Position numbers and translations under genes: made by a program. 64,000 nucleotides of DNA from Malania oleifera. Its lineage: Eukaryota > Streptophyta > Magnoliopsida > Santalales > Ximeniaceae. The stretch is from positions 120,226,719-120,290,718 of the forward strand of contig NC_080420.1 in the NCBI RefSeq assembly GCF_029873635.1, read 5' to 3'. The notes beneath the pieces are model-generated. The model worked only from the letters and a program-made list of their open reading frames with translations, ran no database searches and was not told where the DNA came from. Shown one piece after another: positions 21,324 to 35,100 of the stretch (position 1 is the first letter of the stretch; every line of letters begins with the position of its first letter).

Positions 21324-24300
21324 TGGTATCAGAGTAAGGTTCAAAACCTAATTTTTTCTAACCTTCCTTACCTTGCCGCTACCAGCCATTCTGAACGTAT
21401 GCAAACTGCACCGTTCTGAACGCACGCAACACTCCGGCAGCTCTCTATTTGAGTTCTTCTTCTCTGGCAGTTCGTTCGTTCTCCCTCTCAGTTCTCGTCG
21501 TTTCCAGCGATATCCCTCGGCTTCGGTTTTGGCATTCAGTCTTGCAATCCCAATGTTTAGTCTAGCGTTCTCGGTTCTGTCTTACAGTTCCAGCCATATC
21601 TCTCAATTCCTAGTTCCAGCAACTTCTCTTATTTCTCTCGTTTTCTCCAGAGTTGTCCCTGTCAGCTCCATTATTTTCGGTGAGAGCAACAGCGGCAATC
21701 CTCTCAGAGTTCTGCACTGTTGTTCTTTCTTTTGTAGGTGAGCGACATCTTAGTTCTCTCTCTGTATCTTCAGCATTCCGTTCGGCCTTTTCTTAATTCG
21801 TTCAACCCATCGGCATCTCAGTCTTAGGCAGTTTCTCGATTTCGTGGATCATCTTTGGCGTTCCTCTGCCTGCGGTCATCTTCTCCGGCGAGAGCAGTAG
21901 TAGCAGCATCCCATCAATAGCTCTGACTATCTACTCCCAATATCCTGAAATTCACATAATACAATAACTTAACGCCGAAGCCTCGATATCTTTCATAAGC
22001 ATCGGCAACAAAGCGGATCTCCACCTGAAAAGGCTCCCACGCGACACTCTGATGGCACCTTCAACTTATCTGATTAAACAATTGCTGCATTTGCCTTTCA
22101 GTTCTTATGGTGAGGCTATCAACTTGAAGATTTATATTTTTTTGGTCCTTGCAGAGATTGGATCTGACCCGATTCGGAGGTTTGATTCATCTGAACTAAT
22201 CTGACGTTATGGAAGCATCTAGTTCTTCAATGGCTGCAAATACTATCACCGGTTCTCCAACCTCTTCTGAGATTGCTATCCCTAGTCTCACCAGTGAACA
22301 ATACCGTCAAGTGGATCTTTTATCGCCCTTGAACACCAACTCTGCCAATTTTGCCGGTAATCTTGCCTCTTGCCATTATGCTTCTTTTTCTAACACTGAA
22401 TGGATTGTTGATTCAGGTACCTCCGATCACATGACTTCCAATTTGTCTTCTCTTAATAATATTCAGCTTCTCAATCAGCCATGTCCCATTAAGCTTTCAA
22501 ATGGTGACGTCATTTATGTAACTCATACCGGCATTATGCAGTTTTCTCCTACTTTCTCCCTTTCTAATGTTCTTTATGTGTCTTCATTTAAATTTAATTT
22601 ATTATCCATCAACAAACTTAATAAGGACCTCAATTGTGTTGCTATATTTTTCCCACCTTTTGTGTCTTTCAAGACCTATCAACGAGGAGGTTGATTGGAA
22701 CATGTGAAGTATGAGATGGGCTTTACCACTATAAACCTTCCTTCGCCTCAATTTTTCACTCTCAACGTGTTTCTGACACTACTCTTTGGCATCAACGTCT
22801 TAGTCACCTTCTATTTCATGTATTTCGAAAACCTTAAATATTTTTTCTTCTCATTTGTCTTGTGATGTTTGCGTTAGAGCAAAGCACACTCGTTTACTTT
22901 TTTTTTTTTTTTTAAATACAAATAAGAACACATTTTGTTTTAATTGGATTTATTGTGATATATGGGGTGGTAATCCTACAGCTTCACTTTCTAGTGCACA
23001 TTATTTTTTAACAATCGTGGATGACTACTCACGTGCTACATGGGTCTATCTTATGGGCATGAAATCTGATACTTTCTCTTACCTTATGAACTTTTGCGCC
23101 ATGATTAAAAATCATTTCAATTGCACTGTTAAGCACGCGTGCACTAATAATGGTAGATAATTTCTATTCACTCCACTTCAAACCTTTTTTCCATAATCAA
23201 GGCATTTTTCATGAGCACACATGCGTGGATACACCTCAATTGAATGGTGTTGTTGAGCATAAACATCACCATCTTCCTAATGTGGCTCGGTGCTTGCGTT
23301 TTCAAGCTAATCTTCCCATCTCTTTTTGGGGTGAATGCATTCTCACAATCACTTATTTAATTAATCGCACCCCTTCACCCAACCTCAATCATAAGTCCTC
23401 TTATGAACTCCTTTTTCAGAAACCACCATCACATACACACTTGCGAGTGTTTGGGTGCTTGTGCTATGCCCAAACTGCTCACCAACACCGTGATAAATTC
23501 TCTCCCCGTGCTCTTCAATATGTTTTCTTAGGTTATCCTGCTCATCATAAGGCTTATTGTGTCTACGATCTTGAAAACAAAAAAAATTCATCTCCCGTGA
23601 TGTCACTTTTGAAGAGAATGTTTTTCTCTATCATCTTAATCTCCAACTCCAATATCTCCTCCAGTCCTTTCCCTTCCCATTCCTCATATACATCCTTCCT
23701 ACACTTTACCTACTCCCTCAACCACACCTAACCCTAGCCCCTCATCTTTCCCTCTTTCTGACTTGGCCTCCTCACCGCCACCCTCACCCCCTTCCCCACC
23801 ACCCCCTCCACCCACCTTTTTACGGGCCAAACGAGCTATCACACATCCCTCTTACTTGGCTAATTACACCTGCCCTACTTTATCACAATCCTCCATCGCT
23901 TCACAGGTTTCAAGATGTCCCTCAAGTACGGTTCATTATCTTTCATCTTTTTTATCTTATCATCGTTTCTCTGATCAACATTTGACTTTTCTTTTTGTTG
24001 TGTCCCAACATCCCGAACCCACCTCATATTCTCAGGCTGTACTACACTCCCATTGGCATGATGTCATGGCTTTTGAAATCCAAGCCTTAGAAACCAATAA
24101 TACATCTTCAACATCTTCCACTTGAAAAAAAAAAACCAATTGGCTGTAAATGGGTGTTCAAAACGAAACTTCGGGCCGATAGATCCATAAAGCGACACAA
24201 AGCTTGTTTGGTGACCAAGGGCTACATTCAGGTAGAAGGTTTGGATTATCATGACACTTTCACTTCTGTTGCTAAACTCGTTACTGTTATATGTGTTCTT

Positions 24301-25535
24301 GTAGTGGCTGCAGCTCGGAATTGGCATCTCCTTCAATTGGATGTCAACAACACTTTTCTCCATGGTGACCTTGATGAGGAGGTTTATCCCTCCATTGGGT
24401 TATTGCAAACAGAAGGAGACGCGTGTTTGTCGTCTCCAGAAATCCCTTTATGGTCGTAAGCAAGCCTCTCGCAATTGATTCTCTAAATTATCTTTTGTTT
24501 TACTTACAGCGGGTTTCATCCAATCTTAGGCCGATCATTCTCTTTTCACCCATTCTCGGGGTCAGTCTTTTACTCTTATACTTGTTTATGTTGATGATAT
24601 TCTCATGACAGGCAATGATCTCTTCGATATTAGCACTTTCAAAGTCATGCTTGCTCAGAAATTCAAACTAAAGGATCTTGGCAAATTGAAATATTTCCTT
24701 GGCCTTGAAGTTGCTCGCTCTCCCACTGACATATTTTTTAATCAACGAAAATATGCTCCTGACATTCTCACTGATAGTGGTCATCTTGGTGCTCGTCCTG
24801 CCCACTTTCCAATGGAATAAAATCTCAAGCTCAATAATACTGATGGTGATCTTCTCTCCGATCCAAGCTCATTTTGGCGACTCATTAGACGTTTGATATA
24901 TTTCATCATCACTCATCATAACATTGTATTTCCAGCCAACATTCTCAGTCAATTTATACACCAGTCTAGACGACCACATTATGATGCTGTTGTACTTGTT
25001 CTTCGATACATTAAGACTTCTCCAGGATAGGACTTATTTTTTCCTATTGACAACACTCTTCGAGTCTCAGCTTATTCTATTTCGGATTGGGCTAGTTGTC
25101 CCCTTACTCGCCGCTCCACCACTGGGTTTTTCATTCAGTTGGACACTAGTTCGATTTCCTGGTACACTAAGAAACAAACTACAGTGTTTCGCTTCTCCGC
25201 CGAAGCTGAGTACCAGAGACTTGCTTCCACTACTTGTGAACTTACATGGTTCAAAACTCTTTTAAATGATCTTGGAGTACCGCATTCCCAACTTATGCTC
25301 TTATATTGTGACAACCAAGCGACTCTTCATATTGCCCAAAATCCAGTTTTCCATATAGAAATCGACTGTCATATTGTTCGTGAAAAGTTACGGGTTGACC
25401 TCTTCTTCACTACGCATATTCCTTCCCACAGTCAGCTTGCCGATATCATCACCAAAACTTTGGGCCGTGAACATTTTCAAGACTTATCACGCAAGTTGGG
25501 CATTACTGATTTTCATGCTCCAACTTGAGGGGGAG

Positions 25536-25665
25536 TATTAGAGAAATATATACTTTCCATCTTAGAAAAATACACTTTCCCATTTTTCAATTCTCTCATG
25601 TATATATATACCTTTGTAATATTCAAGAATTAATAGAGAATATTATTTTTTCTCCAATTTTAACA
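25536..25665 (+). repeat. 3' LTR (130 bp) of copia fossil
   Basis: Starts TATTAGAGAAATATATAC right after GAGGGGGAG and ends CCAATTTTAACA. It is followed by CATAC and then a (AG)n microsatellite. Confidence 0.85.
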
Positions 25666-25666
25666 C

Positions 25667-25670
<4 letters not shown>

Positions 25671-25714
<44 letters not shown>
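25671..25714 (+). repeat. (AG)n microsatellite
   Basis: 22 uninterrupted AG units, six bases after the copia 3' LTR. Confidence 0.95.
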
Positions 25715-25719
<5 letters not shown>

Positions 25720-26800
25720 TCAATCATGGGAGGAAAAGGGTCTTCAAGGTTTTCAATTTTGGGGGATTGAAAGAATCATAAATAAAATCCACGAAACAAC
25801 AGAAACAATATGAAATTTAGGGTGTGAATGAATGAGCGAGAGGGGGAGCAAGAGAGTAAAAAGTATGAGTCAGATTATCACTTTGTGCCTAAATTGTATT
25901 TTATTAAGTAGTATGCAGAAATGTGATATTTTCAACAAGTAACATTTCAAAGTATTTTAGATTAATCAATCAAATAACTAGGAGGAATTTAAAAATAAAT
26001 AAAATTCTAAAATCTATAAAATTCAGAATTGGTCTTTGGAGGCATGTGCAATGTCTTATAATTTAATAGTATAGATATAAAAAATAATTATTATTTTTAA
26101 TACAAAAACTTACCATTAATATTACCAAATAAAATCAATGTCCTAAAAACTTTTCAACCATCATAACAACAATCAACACATAATAATCCAACTATTCAAA
26201 ATAATAAGGGCACTATGGCCCAAATTTTTTTTTTTTTAAATATGTATGTAGCACAATAATTTTGCTTCTGTTTCTATTACTACCTATTATTATTAGATTA
26301 ATAATTTATATATTAACAACAACATGCAATAATACTATATCATATATAGGGATATTCGCGCCAATTGACTTAAACATTAAGGACAATTTGGACTAAAAAA
26401 TAAGATTAACATAAAAACAAAATTTTTATTAAAGTTATATGGAAAAGATCAAAATTTTATTCCCATTTTTTTTAAGAATCACACATTCCAATGAATGGAA
26501 AATTATTGTCACTTCAAATTTCGATTTTAAATCAAATATGAGATGTGGTGTAATGTCAATTACATTCTCGGAACATAAAACTTGCTCGGTTGTAGAATAA
26601 TTTTTTCTATTTTTAAAAAAGTAATATTTTATTTTAAAATTAGAAATAAAAATAAAATTATTTTTCGTAAATAACAAAAGGATTATCCTATGAATTACAC
26701 ATAGAAATAATCATTCTATCTTGAATTTCTTATAAAAAAAAAAGAGTACAAAACTAACATAAAGTTTAAAAATTTAAAAAATTATTAGATAAATAAATAT
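25715..26800. other. AT-rich intergenic upstream of eIF3a
   Basis: Very AT-rich, with several homopolymer A and T runs. No domain, RNA gene or element end is recognised. It probably contains the distal promoter of the eIF3a gene. Confidence 0.5.
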
Positions 26801-26934
26801 TTAATAAAAAACAGTGGACAAGACTCAAAATTTTAAACTTCATGAAAATAAATGTCAGAATTCCAAAAATGCCCATGACCTCAATAAACGATCGGAAGCC
26901 TCTTCATTCGGCCTCCCACTCATACGATCTACAA

Positions 26935-26947
26935 GCCCTAACCCTAG
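26935..26947 (+). promoter_or_regulatory. Telo-box-like motif in the eIF3a leader/promoter
   Basis: GCCCTAACCCTAG contains the telo-box core (AACCCTA). This motif is typical of promoters and first exons of plant genes for translation components. It lies about 2.2 kb upstream of the start codon, close to the probable first 5'-UTR exon. Confidence 0.5.
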
Positions 26948-27006
26948 CGACACACAAGCAGAGCAGCTGCCATCGTTTCCGGCGGCCCGCCGCCGATCCT
27001 CTTCAG

Positions 27007-27007
27007 G

Positions 27008-27058
<51 letters not shown>

Positions 27059-29120
27059 GTGTGTATGTGTCTGTGTACATGATTCTCCGATGAAGCAGAT
27101 GACTTGAATGAACCCTCTGATTGCCGTCTTCCCAGTGAGCTGAAGCCATCCTCGTTCCTTGCCATTTTCTTCTTAATTTGAGTTTCTTTTTTTCTTCTAC
27201 TTCATAATCCTTCTTTGCGGGAATCCTTCCTTTTCTCTTTCTCCTTCTATTTGATCTGCAGGACCAGCGCTTCTCAATATCTGATCCGATTGAGCCCAGC
27301 TGAAAGTGTGTTTTCGTTTACTATTCTTCTCTCTTCATTCTCCTTTTCCTGTTCTTCTACTTTCTCATCTTCAATTGTGATTTTTTTCCTCATTTCTCCC
27401 GACATTTTCTCGCTAAAGGCGCCAATTCCCTTCTGCGTCTGCCAAGTCTATCGTTGTATTCCTATTCTTCTGCAAGTGTTTGCTTTTTTTTTTTTTCTGT
27501 GTATAATTTTTTAATGGTAACGGCCCTAATTCCATTGTGTCTGCATTTGATCACATCTGATACACTTAGCCAATAAACAGTCCTTCTGGAAGGCTTTAAA
27601 TTTCCCTCTTTTGTTGTCTCTATGTTTGTAGTTTATGTTCAAGGAGGTCCTATAACTTAGATATCTAATTTATAGATTCGGTGTTTTAGGCTTAAATGTA
27701 TGGGCCATGTTATAAAAGAGGCCAATAAAATAGATTCAAGGAGGTCCTATAACTTAGATATCTAATTTATAGATTTCCTATTCTTCTGCAAGTGCTTGTT
27801 TTTTTTTTTTTTTTGTGTATAACTTAGATATCTAATAAAGGGATGTTACAAGAGAATCAGTCATGGAAAATGTGGAATTTGAAACATGCAGTAAAAATGT
27901 TTAGCAAGATTTTTGTTATTTATCACAAGAAAATCATCACAATTAGTTGACATTTTCACACTCAAATCCATTTTAACAAATCATGGGATTCCACATTACA
28001 ACAATAACAAACTAAGCCGTAAGTCCTACTAGGGAATTCCACATTACTTATGAAAATATTAATAGATTTTTTTAAAAATTATTGTTATTGCTGTTTTAAG
28101 TTTTCTTTGAATAAGTAGGTTCTGATTTGTCAATTGTTATCTGTATGCTGGTTTCAAATGTTTGTGTTCTGATTCCTTTCACAATTTTCAAATTTGTATT
28201 GTCTTTTCAGTTCTCCTAGAAGTTGATCTTTTTTTGCCAATCTATGCATGTGCTGGTTCCTACCTCAATTTTCTAATTTTATTCTGAGAGAGGTTGTGCT
28301 TGCTGATTCTTTAATTATTTTCCTTTATTAGTTATTCAATTGGTGCTATGCACTCATTTGTTATGCATAGATAGTATTATAATTAGGTGTGTGTAATGAA
28401 AGGAATTGTTAATTGTTTAAGCAGTAGTGATGACAGCTTAGATACTGCAAATTGGAATTTGGTGAAAAAGGAGATAGAAAGTTTGTGTTTATATGATTTT
28501 TGTCATTATGCATCGTTTATTTTACTTTTGGGATGCCAATTTAAAGGACGGAAGAGATGTGCCAGTTTTTTACTTTGTTTAAATAAATTAAAAAAGTTAA
28601 CTATTGTTATGTAGGCGTGACATTGAGACTGTATGTCAATAGATGCCTGTTGAGATGTGTGTTTAAAACTTTAATTGTCATTTTGCATTGTGTAATTTAT
28701 TGCGGGTTACAAAATTTTAATGATTGATGCTGATGATTCTTTTTTAAAAAGCTTTGGGTAAAGCTGTTTGGAATGTATTTCAGTAATGAGGCTTTATGGT
28801 TGTCTTGACTGGATATGCGGCCTGGTTGGGTGATCATCATCACCCATTTGCATTGTCATTTTGCATTTTGCAAGTTATGGGTGGGATATCTGATTGAAGG
28901 AGAGATACTGCTTATTTTTATTTTATTTTATTTTATATTTTAGCTTTGAATAAAGCTAGTAATTGCAATTTGATTTTTTTTTTAATTTTTCTTTGATTGG
29001 TTGTTTGATTCATTTTACTCATAAAAATAGAATTCTGCATCATCTTGAACTTTTCATAATTTTGCAGTTATGTGCTGCAGGCTGTTCTTAATTTGATATC
29101 CCATTCTGTCTCTGGAACAG
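27007..29120 (+). other. Probable 5'-UTR intron of eIF3a
   Basis: A plausible donor (CTTCAG/GTGACT) at 27007 and a clear acceptor (GGAACAG/GTGAAAG) ending at 29120 bracket a 2.1 kb stretch without a gene. It starts with a (CT)n tract at 27011-27055 and contains T-rich runs. A near-exact repeat, 'aaggaggtcctataacttag', occurs at about 27640 and 27738. Long 5'-UTR introns are common in highly expressed plant genes. Additional small leader exons cannot be excluded. Confidence 0.45.
27011..27055 (+). repeat. (CT)n microsatellite near the eIF3a 5' end
   Basis: An uninterrupted 45 bp CT run, continuing into a TG-rich stretch. CT tracts are frequent in plant 5' leaders and first introns. Confidence 0.95.
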
Positions 29121-29147
29121 GTGAAAGATTGATTAATTATTGTTGAC

Positions 29148-32100
29148 ATGGCAACCTTTGCCAAACCAGAGAATGCTTTGAAGCGAGCCGAAGGTTTGTG
29201 TCTTATTAAATCTTTCTCTGGCTCTGTACTTGTAACTGTTGCAGTGTTACTTGGATATGGTTGGACTTATTCAACAAAGTTTTATGATTTGCATTTTTAT
29301 ATTGTGTTCTTTTTCATTATGTTTTTTTTTCATGTTCCAACTGATTGAGCTTTATGTTTTTATATTTTTGGCATCCTTTATTTTATCCTATCTGATAAAT
29401 TTAGCTGGTTGCTCCTGAAAGTTAATTGCCGAATGTGGCAAAGGAAGCACTGCCCCTTTCCCACCTTAAACTTGTTTTTTTAAAATCACGAGTCGGAGTT
29501 TTAGTTTTATTTTTAAATGTTAAAAATAACTGCCGTCTGTTTCTACTCATGAACCAATTGCATTTTGGTTTAGCATTTATGGTTTAATTTTTATGCCTTG
29601 TGCAACATCATTCTTGCTTTAATGCTTTTAGTTAACAATTGTTATTGCCATTATCTTATGGGCTTTGGGTTGGTTTTCTGCTTTAGTTTTGAACTTACAA
29701 TTTTCTAATGAATGGATGCAGAGTTGATTAATGTTGGGCAGAAGCAAGATGCTTTGCAGGCTCTTCGTGATCTTATCACTTCAAAGAGGTACAGGGCATG
29801 GCAGAAACCACTTGAAAGGATTATGTTCAAGTATGTGGAGCTCTGTGTTGATCTGCAGAAGGGTAGGTTTGCCAAGGATGGCCTTATACAATACCGCATT
29901 GTTTGTCAACAAGTAAATGTTACCTCTTTGGAGGAGGTAATCAAGCACTTCATGCATCTGGCTACTGAGAGAGCTGAGCTGGCTCGTAGTCAGGCACAGG
30001 CCTTGGAAGAAGCTCTTGATGTAGATGATCTGGAAGCAGATAGAAGGCCTGAAGATCTTATGCTGAGTTATGTTAGTGGAGAGAAGGGAAAGGATAGGTC
30101 TGATCGCGAGCTTGTTACCCCGTGGTTCAAGTTTTTGTGGGAGACTTATAGAACGGTGTTGGAAATATTACGAAACAACTCAAAGTTAGAAGCATTATAT
30201 GCAGTAAGTGTTGCTTGGAACATAATTTCTCATTAAAATGCAAGTTTAAATTTTTGTACATGTTAATAGTTGTATTTGGTAATCAGAAGTCGCATTAATA
30301 TGGGATGAGCTTAAGAAATTGAATGAAGTGAAATGCCTTCTAGGTTCATTGAGAAGGGCTTTTGGGTCATGCTCACAAATAGGCTTTTGATTGCTGGTTT
30401 CGACTGGCTGATTGGCTAGTAATTTGTGCTGTTTGGAATTACAGGGCCAATGGTGAACTCCAGCTGAACCTAAACAACAACAAAACCAAGCCTTAGTCCC
30501 ACTAAGTGGGGGAACTCCAGCTGAACCTGTTAAACTAAAATATGGTTTATTATTTTTGGTGTGGGTTAGCTTGAGTGATGGAAATCATAAGTTTGCTTCA
30601 TTGTTTTATTGCTCTCAATTTGATCAATAGAATTTTTAGATGTGTACCTACCAGACAAAGAAATGTTAGAAGGGTCAAAGGAATTTTTTCCTTTATCTGA
30701 ATGGCTCTTTCAAAAAAATAGCCTAAATTGGATTTAATCTTTTCTCAAGGGCTTGTCCAATGTGTCAAATATTGTCTGACTATGTGGAGTTATCCGTGAC
30801 CAGTCATTTGAGTAGATTGTTAAGGATGTAGTCGGTATATTTAGTATACACCTATGTCCCAAAATGGCTCCCCACCTTTTGTTGTTTTTGTTAGCCTGGC
30901 AACTTTGTTCAATTTCAAAAACTAAAGCTGAATTTGTCATGTCTTTGGATTACTAGTGTTGTGAAGATGGACTTGACTTAATGAGGTTTGAAGGTGTTGA
31001 TTGCCTGCTTAAACAAACAGGAAATTTTCCTCATTTTCAAAGAGTATGTTTTTTCTGTGCCAGGTTATTTTGGTCCATGTCTCAATTTGTGGATGTGAAG
31101 CAGTCTGGCCAATTTTGTATTTTTTTGACAAGTAAATGAGATGCTCTACAGGACTAGGCAGAGTCACCTAATTACAGAACTAAAAGACTATACAGTCTAT
31201 TTGCTGACACAGAAGAAGACTCTCTACAAAATCAGCAAAGTTATCAAAGATGTTACAAAAGGATCCATTCTAAAGCAGCTCAGAATGCCACTTGCTTCTC
31301 CAAAACTTCTTGGTGATTTTTAATTCCTTCAAAAGCTCGTGCAATTGCCTCTGTCCAAATAATCCAAAAAGATCGCTTATGGGACAGCATTTTACAAATC
31401 TTTCCTTCTTTTTCTGCCTCAGTAACCAATACCCTGGTCAGCCAGCGTCCATTGATCCCAGTAGAAACAGAGGCAAGACTCCACAATTCTCTCGGGCAGT
31501 TGTAATGCAACCGGGTGTGGCGAACTGCTTCCCATGATTTTTGCACAAAAACAAATATTAATCATACAGAATCCTCTCCTCTCAATTCTTGGACCTGAAT
31601 ACTTCCTAAGTGGCCTCCCACACCCTTGGTTTTTCACTGGTTTTTGAGGGAAGTGTTTTTTCCTCTGGTTTTCCATATTTCCAAGGGAAATTTGCAGTCC
31701 CAGCATCACCATCTCAGCACTTACTCCAAGAGTAGAAGGACTTAATGGAGAACCTTCACTCTGAGAACGGACAAAAAACTGCTTGTGCTTTACTCTTCCT
31801 CTCACCCCTTTGTCATACAGCATGTGCAGTACACCTAAGCACATTCTTCCATCTTTGAGACTTTAAAAAATAACTTCCACCTGATCATTGGGTCTTGGAA
31901 ATTGACATTTTAGATCACTGGTAGACCGAATGTCATCCTAGAAATTCATTAAAGAACAGTCTCCAACTGCAAAAGCTGATCCAGAGAGAAATTTACCCAC
32001 TGTTTCTGTCAGTGCTTCTCCATGCCCCCACTCCATGCGGACTACTACTATGCTTCACAATTCAATCATTGTGATTTTCCCTGTATTTAGCTCCAATAAC

Positions 32101-35100
32101 TCTCCCAGAAAGTTTTCCTTTTTTTGAATATATCTCCACAATTAGCTGCCAAGGAGATCTCTTATCATCACCAAGACCCCCAGGCTTTCAAAGTTCTAGC
32201 TGATGAGGTGGAGTCATAATGCCCCACCTCACAAATTGGCATTTAAAAAAATATTCTCCACTGGCCCAATGGAATCTGGTTTGAGTGATCTCAAGAAATT
32301 TATTGACAAGGCTGGGTATACGGAAGATTAAGGGTAAATTAGTTGTAATGATCATAATCAGAGTCAACCACCTGCCATTTATTACCTTTTCATCCTGCCA
32401 GTCTTCTCGAAATTTTCTACCATCGGATTCCATACTCTTTTATCCTTGTATTTGCTTCTAAAGGAAACCCTAGGTCTTTAATTGATTAGGCTTCCACACT
32501 CCTGGAATATGCATGAATCTCTAACCAGAACCCCCTTTTCACAGATACAAGGACCCTCTTGCTTAATTAAAAGGTTTAAAAAATTTTCAGCCAGGGAAAC
32601 TTTGTAAGGTGGCGAGAATAATGCAGTTGTTTCAGACAATTGGTGACCATTACCATCGAAAAGCAGTTGGGTAATTACTAATTAGACAATCACCATGTCA
32701 CCTTATCCCGAACATGAACCTTGTCCAATTTTATGCTCTGAGACATCTTTTTTACTTAGTATTACACATGGTATCTTCCATTCTACATTGTATCCATCAT
32801 TTTAGCAAAAACCATTGGTGGTGGATTACTTGTCAATAGACCTGTGGTTAAATATCTTAGGTGAATCAATGAATGTAGTTGCTACAATAACTAACTTTTT
32901 ATGGGTTATTTATGCAAAGTAGTCACTTTTCAGAATTGTATAATTTTCACAATCTTTTTCATGACAGCATAAATTGATTTTAATGGACAAGTGTATCATG
33001 TGTAGATGACAGCACACCGGGCGTTCCAATTTTGCAAGCAATACAAAAGAACAACAGAGTTTCGCAGGCTCTGTGAAATCATCAGGAATCATCTGGCAAA
33101 CCTTAACAAATATAGAGACCAAAGGGATCGACCTGATCTGTCAGCACCTGAGAGCTTGCAACTTTATCTGGATACAAGATTTGAGCAGCTAAAAATTGCT
33201 ACTGAACTCGAACTTTGGCAGGTCTGAAAGTTTCTGATTATATTTATGTGTGCGCATTTATTTTTATGCACTCACAAGTCACAAACACACTCAAAACTGG
33301 ATGTGTCAAGAAGCTGATGAATTTTTATATTTCTATTTACTAGTATTCAAGTTCTTTGCTTCTCATTTTTTTGCACTCTTATTTCCGTAGGAAGCTTTTC
33401 GTTCTGTTGAAGATATTCATGGACTGATGTGCATGGTTAAGAAGACCCCGAAGCCATCCTTGTTGGTTGTTTATTATGCTAAGCTAACAGAAATATTTTG
33501 GATTTCTTCCAGTCATCTCTATCATGCTTATGCATGGTTTAAGCTTTTCTCACTTCAAAAAAGCTTTAATAAGAATTTAAGCCAGAAGGATTTGCAATTG
33601 ATAGCATCATCTGTTGTGTTGGCTGCACTGTCTGTACCTCCCTATGATCACAAATATGGTGCATCTCATTTGGAACTTGAAAATGAAAAAGAGCGCAACT
33701 TGAGGATGGCTAATCTTATAGGATTCAATCTTGACCCTAAACTTGATAGCAGAGAAATGGTAATGTGAACTATTCTATTGGATTTCCTTCCATGCTAAGT
33801 ATTATGCTATATTTTTCTAAATCTAACTATGGCTCTTTTTTTCCAGCTTTCACGGTCATCCCTCCTTGCTGAATTGGTAAGTTTTTATGTTTATCATTTC
33901 CTGTATTCTGGCATTTCTAGCATGTTCTAACCATATTTGTCAAATCAAGATTCGAATTGTTAATCGAAATTTCAATTTTGGGAATTGAGAATCGAGAATC
34001 AAATCTTATCGTAAGATTCAGTACAAATCTCCAAAATCAGTTCTAAATGACATGCATATATTGATATATAAACAAGTAGTAAGATGGTACACTACATTTA
34101 AATTTTGACAATAAAAAAAAATCACATTTCATGTGTGCAATTTCCCTAAACAAACGACAAGTAAGGGAATGAGTCATGAAATATTAATAAAAATAATTAA
34201 TATTTTTATCAATTTTTTTTTTAAAAGTATTGCATGCACATTCTTTCTTGAATTGAGGGGAAAAAAATAACTAACTTAAAAAGATGATAATAATTGAACA
34301 AGCTACTGAAAGAAACTAACTTTTGAATCTTAACAACCCAATGGAACATGAGTACCACCTTGGCTGATGAATGTTCTACCCCTTCTTCTCAATGGCAAAA
34401 CACTACTTCAAGAGTGAAGAATGGTTTTGTGAGAGCAACATAAGACCTAAAGTTCTATATTCTCTATTTTAGCCCAAAACTAAGGTAGACGAGGAATGAA
34501 AGGTAAAAGGGCGCCCCAGGCCACAAGGTATATAAATAAAAGCAATTAAAAAAGGAAACGAGGTTTTAAACTAGTTGGGTTTATCAGGATATAAATTATA
34601 CAACAGGTCTTGAATCATATGGATTGATTGACTGATATCGATTTGTTAGATTCACAACGTGAATTGATATGTTTGGCAATGATTCAGTTGTTTTTAGATT
34701 TACTAGTAAGTTTCAAATTGATTTGGTGTGGAATTGATATGAATCATATGAATCAAATCATGAATCATAAGATTCTAACAACTATGGATCAAACATGTAT
34801 TTTTACATTACTTTCAGTTGCTTAAATTATAGTATGTGTTTGTTCCATGCAATCAAGAATAGAATAGAGGTATCCTGATGGTGTGAAGGTGACTGTCATG
34901 ATTGCTAAAACTTTTTGAATTTTTGTGATATTTCTGTAGCTGAAATTTTGTTTAATACAATTTTTTTTTATCCACAGCTAAAAAATGTCAGAGTACCAGT
35001 GTCTTTTAAGCATTTTACATTACTGACCAACATCATTTGTTCTGAGCACATCTTACAGGTGTCCAAGGGTGTAATGACATGTGTGACTCAAGAAGTAAAA

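Larger units (their letters stand above)
21194..25665 (+). mobile_element. Ty1/copia fossil with unusually short (130 bp) LTRs
   Basis: LTRs are 21194-21323 and 25536-25665, both 130 bp, TATTA...AACA, with about 8 differences by eye (roughly 6 percent). TGGTATCAGAG (tRNA-Met primer site) follows the first LTR, and GAGGGGGAG (polypurine tract) precedes the second. Parts on the plus strand: protease with WIVDSGTSDHMTS (about 22390), integrase (about 22850-23600, including IVDDYSRATWVYLM), reverse transcriptase (about 24150-24830) and RNase H (about 25130-25500, ending in HSQLADIITK). No convincing gag is seen between the primer site and the protease. It is broken at several points (about ten). 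LTR divergence suggests an insertion some millions of years old. Confidence 0.9.

Noticed and set aside
21373-21741. 122-codon open frame after the short-LTR primer site, possible gag
   Set aside because: Ser/Phe/Leu-rich composition with no gag motif or zinc knuckle; more likely leader sequence.
26814-27107. Open frames with Ser-Leu runs
   Set aside because: Produced by translation of the (CT)n microsatellite; no domain.
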